Source of the DNA: Pilasporangium apinafurcum
Taxonomy: Eukaryota > Oomycota > Peronosporomycetes > Pythiales > Pythiaceae
Length of the DNA stretch: 64,000 nucleotides
Reading direction: 5' to 3'
Assembly: GCA_001600495.1 (NCBI GenBank)
Contig: BCKE01000012.1
Coordinates: 18,525-82,524 of the forward strand
The notes under the pieces were generated by a model, which made no database searches, had not been told where the DNA came from, and saw only the letters and a program-made list of their open reading frames with translations. This document shows positions 59,892-64,000 of the stretch, piece after piece; the stretch's first letter is position 1, and each line of letters opens with the position of its first letter. A program made the position numbers and the translations under genes.

Positions 59892-62800
59892 ATGGAGAGC
59901 AAATTTGCACTGGTGGATGCGAGTTTCTGCTTTCTATCAAAGCACCATGCTGCGCTGACAGTTCAGAATGTGATGAATATGGTTAATAGTTTGGCTCCTA
60001 ATGCAGTCATCGCGGATGATCTGTACGCCATGGCGAAACTGGCGCCAGATTTGCTCGTCATTAGTCGAATCACTCGAAGCGAAATGCAACACAAAGGTAT
60101 AACCTCGTGATTCCATTGCTTTACACGTCATTGGTGATGTGATTCGAAGTACCCTGTGGTGACACAGATGAAATATTTTGTCTTGAAACGGGAAAAAGCG
60201 AAGATAAAAGCAAAAATTTGGAGGTTCTGTCGTTTCCAACAGTCCCCCATCCCAGTCAACGGGGAAGTAACAAACGTAAGAAAATGTTTGCAGATGCTCT
60301 GCGTAAAGCAGAGACCCAGGTGCAGCAGCAACTACCAGATGCGAGTAGTACAGCAAACGAAACAGCCATTTCAGCAGCAACAAATGAACTCACAGGAGAG
60401 AAAGCGCAGGAAGCACCCCTTGTGATGGACAACGGCAACAAACAGCCAGAGTGCTCTTCGCGTTTGGTACAACTTCTGCGAAACATGGACATCTACAAAC
60501 AGCAACTCATGCATATTGAGCGCAGGCCAGCTCGAGTAGCTAAATATCGCGCCATTTCAGAACTACACTTGCCCACGCTTGTGGAAACTACGCTTGAAAA
60601 ATGCCTGATTAGTCAACTGTATTCCCACCAATTTGAAGCTGTTCGTGCCATTAAAGACGGAAAGAACGTGGTGATTTCTACATCAACTGCGAGTGGCAAA
60701 TCGCTTGCTTACAATATTCCGATGCTGACAATGCTACTGGAAGACAGCGAATCGACCTTTCTCTATTTATTCCCAACGAAGGTATGAATTTATCGTTAAT
60801 GATGTACCCATTGTTGTTCTTCAGTTGACGAACTACTTGATGGTATACAGGCATTGGCACAGGATCAGCTAAAGTCTTTGCGCCGTTTTCTAGCGTCTGC
60901 TGGTCTGTCTCATTATCTATGCGCCACTTTCGTACGGCCGTCAGTGTTTGTCGACTTGAATTCCTCTAGGATTGGCTTGACATTACTTCTATGCTGTTGT
61001 GTTCTATAGGATGGTGATACGCCAATGAAAAGTCGCTCAGCATTGATTCGCGAGACGCGTGTGTTTCTCACGAATCCAGATATGCTTCATCTCACCATTC
61101 TTCCTCAACATTCCCAGTGGAAGACTGTCCTGACCAATCTCAAGTAAGCAAGCCTGTTATAAGCTTCCTCTATATATCTCTGAAATGAATCTATATGGTT
61201 GTCGTGCTTTATGTCTTACAGATTGCTGGTGGTAGACGAATCTCATATATATCGTGGCGTTTTCGGGTCTCATATTGCATGCGTCTTCCGTCGATTATTT
61301 CGACTCTGTGCGCTCTATGGATCCAATCCACAAGTAATCAGCTGCTCCGCCACTATCGAGAACCCTGAAGCACATTTTAATCGGCTATTACCAATGATAC
61401 CTCCAAAACCAACCAGCACTTCTCCCACCGGTAGAAGTGACATGTTGCCAGTTAACCTGGACTTTTTTAGACAACGAACGTTGTGTGTGATCACTAAAGA
61501 TGGATCACCAAGCGGAGAGAAGTTATTCTGTATGTGGAATCCCAAAGCGGAGATCACCACTGAGAAGATAAGTACAGCGCCACCACCAAAAGTAATATCA
61601 CATAAGCGAAAGCGACGTGCCTCAAATCGTGGCTTGAATGGCGACTTATATGGAGAAATCCAGATCAATCCAACTCCAACACACGAAGATAATGCGAAAA
61701 ATTCTGACAATATGACCACCAGTGCTATATTTCAAAGTGCCAAGATCTTCTCAAGACTGGTGGAGAATGAAGTGCATACCCTTTTATTTTGTCGAGGGCG
61801 GAAATTGGCAGAGCTGATGTTGATGACTGTCCATTCGATATTTGAAGCAACTCCAGCAACTCGACACCTGCTGAAGCGCGTGAGCACGTACCGTGGTGGC
61901 TACACATTGGAAGACCGTCGTGGTATTGAACGTCGACTCTTTTCGGGCGAATTACTTGGTGTCATCGCAACAAACGCTCTAGAACTCGGTATTGATGTAG
62001 GTGAATTGGACTGTACGATGCATTTAGGCTTGCCGTCTAGTATCTCTTCACTCTGGCAGCAGGCTGGGCGTGCAGGCCGTAAACACACCCAAGAGTCTGT
62101 CGCCGTGATTATCTGCTTTGACTCTCCACTGGATCAGTACTTTTCTCGGCATGGGTCGGAGCTATTTCAACTCAACCCTGAATCCGTGACATTAAATCCT
62201 TTGAACGCTAAAGTGCTGTCACAGCACCTGCTGTGTGCCGCTCGAGAGTCGGCGCTCTTTTGCGCCCGGTCGGGGCTGAACTATATTGATTCCTACGTAT
62301 TTGGAGACTCAGCAGTGACCCTAAAAAACATTTTGGAGCAACTTTTATCGGATAAAAAGCTGATACGCAACACTGTAGCAGACGGCGGCGGATATCGTCT
62401 TCACTCCTGTGTTCCTAAGAAATTTCGTGCAGTAAATCTTCGAAGCATCTCGGACAATTTATATCAGGTTAAGCTTGATCAATCCTTTCGAAATGAGGAA
62501 GAACCTTTGGCTCATGTATTGCTACTTTCTTGTAGGTCGTAACAGATGATGATACTCAAGTGCTGCTGGATGAGATTCCGGGTGAAGCGGCATTTCTGCA
62601 AGTGTATCCAACCGCAGTCTATCTCCATCAAGCTCAAGAGTACCTTATCACGCGTTTGGACATTGATCAGCGAATCGCTTTTGCCAAGAAATGTCCAGAG
62701 AAGCTATCATATTTCACTACCTGTCGAGACTTCTCTGACGTAGATATTGTTCACATTCATCGGACAATCACCATCGCAGGTTCGTTCCTGGTCAATGTCG

Positions 62801-63529
62801 GTGTGCTCTCAATTGTGAAGACCGTGTTCGGTTCAACGCTTAAGGAGAAACGAACAATGCGTGTGATTCATACAAATGAATTCTCGTTACCACCTATGCA
62901 AATGTTTGGGAACGGCATGTGGCTGGAGCTGCCTCACATTGTCAAGGACTCGGTTGAAGCTGCTGGCTGTCTATGGAATGGAGCCCTTCACGCTGTGGGT
63001 CATCTCTGCGTTGCTGTTGTCCGGCTGTTTGTTCTTTGCGACACTAACGACATCAGCTCGGAGCACTTCAATCCATTTGAGCGCCGTACCAGGTAAAGTA
63101 GGGGCAAGGGTGATCTGTAAAGTTGGGCACTTAACTTTTCTCACTTTATACTTTTTCAAATTGTCGCCAGACCGTCTCGGATTACCATTTATGAGCGACG
63201 AGAAGGCGGCACTGGCATTGTGGATCAAATTGTTAATATTCTCCCGAAGGTGTGTGTCGACTTCATCCACATGATCTTGATCATATCGTGATGATAATGG
63301 TTAAACACTGGTTATCGTTCCTGCGGGTGCTTATGGTATATAGGTCATTGAAAGGGCATGGACGATTGCAACCGAATGCCCATGCCTGGCAGGTTGTCCA
63401 GCATGCATCCATGCGCCTGACTGCTCCGAATACAACGCAGCCCTAGACAAACAAGGATCCCTTGTGATACTAACGTATCTTCATCAAATGTTTACTAAAG
63501 ATAACTGCAGCTACGATAACAAGAAATGA
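59892..63529 (+). CDS. HRQ1: HRQ1-family 3'-5' DNA helicase (RecQ4-like)
   Basis: Eight exons: 59892-60096, 60168-60781, 60851-60931, 61010-61143, 61222-62467, 62536-63092, 63171-63249, 63344-63529. They join in phase to 1,033 residues; yeast Hrq1 has 1,077. Motifs in order are Walker A STASGKSLAY, FPTKALAQDQ, DGDTP, TNPDML, DESHIYRGVFGSH (DESH box), SCSATI, FCRGRKLAEL, ATNALELGIDVG and QQAGRAGRK. The C-terminal MZB region has LCDTNDISSEHFNP, RITIYERREGGTGI and then the Cys cluster TECPCLAGCPACIHAPDC. One position usually Cys (in the EC..P motif) is His here, which could still bind zinc. The enzyme acts in interstrand cross-link repair and genome stability. The last two exons were found by frame and motif continuity. 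Confidence 0.94.
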
Positions 63530-63606
63530 TCTGACACGATGTCACCTGTGCAACGTGTACCTGACCTCTTGCGTACCTAGCACGTGGAAGGTCGAAGCAT
63601 GCGTCT

Positions 63607-63624
63607 GACCTCGAATACGAGGTC
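63607..63624. other. Perfect hairpin after HRQ1
   Basis: GACCTCG, AATA, CGAGGTC form a 7-bp stem with a 4-base loop 78 bp downstream of the HRQ1 stop. It may be a 3' UTR structure or a palindrome at the edge of the inserted retroelement. Confidence 0.4.
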
Positions 63625-63696
63625 CGGCAATCATTACATATTTTAAGTCATTTCAATACATTAAGAGGGAAAATAGTCGGATAAAAATTTGGTTGC

Positions 63697-63956
63697 TGTA
63701 AAAGGGTAACCCATTTACTGGCGTACACTGTTATGCAGTGAGGAAGCCCAATTGATTGGCGACGGACGTCGTCAATCAAGAGGAAAGGAAAGAGAGAAAC
63801 CGAAAGACTCTTTTGGAGGAAAATCAGGAACTGGATTATTGTTTTAACAAGCAATCCGCGAGTCAAGGGCGCCGGATTTCTGGGGGCTTCCTTGACCCAA
63901 AAGATCCGCAAATATTTCTTTGAGGGTGCAATCTTGGTGCAAGAAAGTCGCTTACA
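63697..63956 (+). mobile_element. LTR of a retrotransposon (5' LTR, element continues beyond the window)
   Basis: A 260-bp block begins TGTAA and ends TTACA, matching inverted LTR termini. It contains an inner palindrome (GATTGGCGACGGACGTCGTCAATC with small mismatches) and purine-rich GAGGAAAGGAAAGAGAG. A primer-binding-site-like sequence follows two bases after the end. The second LTR and the coding region are outside the window, so the family (Gypsy or Copia) is unknown. A related sequence lies upstream of the Fanzor gene. Confidence 0.6.
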
Positions 63957-63958
63957 TT

Positions 63959-63974
63959 TGGTGGCGGATAATGC
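63959..63974 (+). other. tRNA primer-binding site of the retroelement
   Basis: TGGTGGCGGATAATGC starts with TGG, the complement of a tRNA CCA end, two bases after the LTR terminus TTACA. The implied primer tRNA would end in GCATTATCCGCCACCA; I did not match it to a specific tRNA. Confidence 0.5.
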
Positions 63975-64000
63975 AAACAGTGTTCAAATAGACTTAGTGG

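Overview
This is nuclear DNA of a compact eukaryotic genome. Genes lie tens to hundreds of bases apart, and most introns are 50-100 nt with GTAAGT/GTATGT-like donors. Several starts are preceded by TCATTYY-type initiators. The gene set (fungal-type SEC66, Hrq1 helicase, a C5orf34-like gene, cytochrome b5 sulfite oxidase, a PTB-like RNA binder) fits a stramenopile, most likely an oomycete. I cannot fix the genus. An intact sulfite oxidase argues against the obligate biotrophs reported to have lost that enzyme.

Layout. 0-4.5 kb: end-truncated amidohydrolase (-), C5orf34-like (+), SEC66 (-). 4.5-8.5 kb: an accessory island holding a Fanzor (eukaryotic TnpB-like, putatively RNA-guided nuclease), an LTR-like remnant just upstream of it, and a small unrecognised spliced ORF. 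8.5-18.4 kb: membrane-anchored nitroreductase, sulfite oxidase, LRR protein, MCM3, TauE/SafE-type permease. 18.5-31 kb: DUF4833 protein, TLS1/C9orf78, PH protein, three unrecognised genes, a tail-anchored coiled-coil protein with a CC1-box-like motif, and a four-KH protein. 31.2-54.6 kb: one 13-exon gene for a protein of about 7,470 residues. It has a globin-like segment, long helical-repeat-like stretches, a degenerate cyclic-nucleotide-binding-like stretch and a C-terminal multi-pass membrane region. 54.6-63.5 kb: CAF-1 large subunit, PTB-like protein, Hrq1 helicase. The right edge holds an LTR followed by a primer-binding site.

Several genes serve the chromosome: MCM3 (replication), CAF-1 large subunit (replication-coupled nucleosome assembly), Hrq1 (repair), TLS1/C9orf78 (splicing/telomere). 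MCM3 and CAF-1 each have an E2F-like site close upstream, which suggests shared S-phase control. Genes mostly alternate in orientation, and many convergent 3' ends are only 29-90 bp apart.

The most unusual items are the apparently intact Fanzor in a putative mobile setting and the giant membrane protein. Exon structures were built by hand from GT/AG sites and reading-frame continuity. Family assignments come from motif recognition without any database search.
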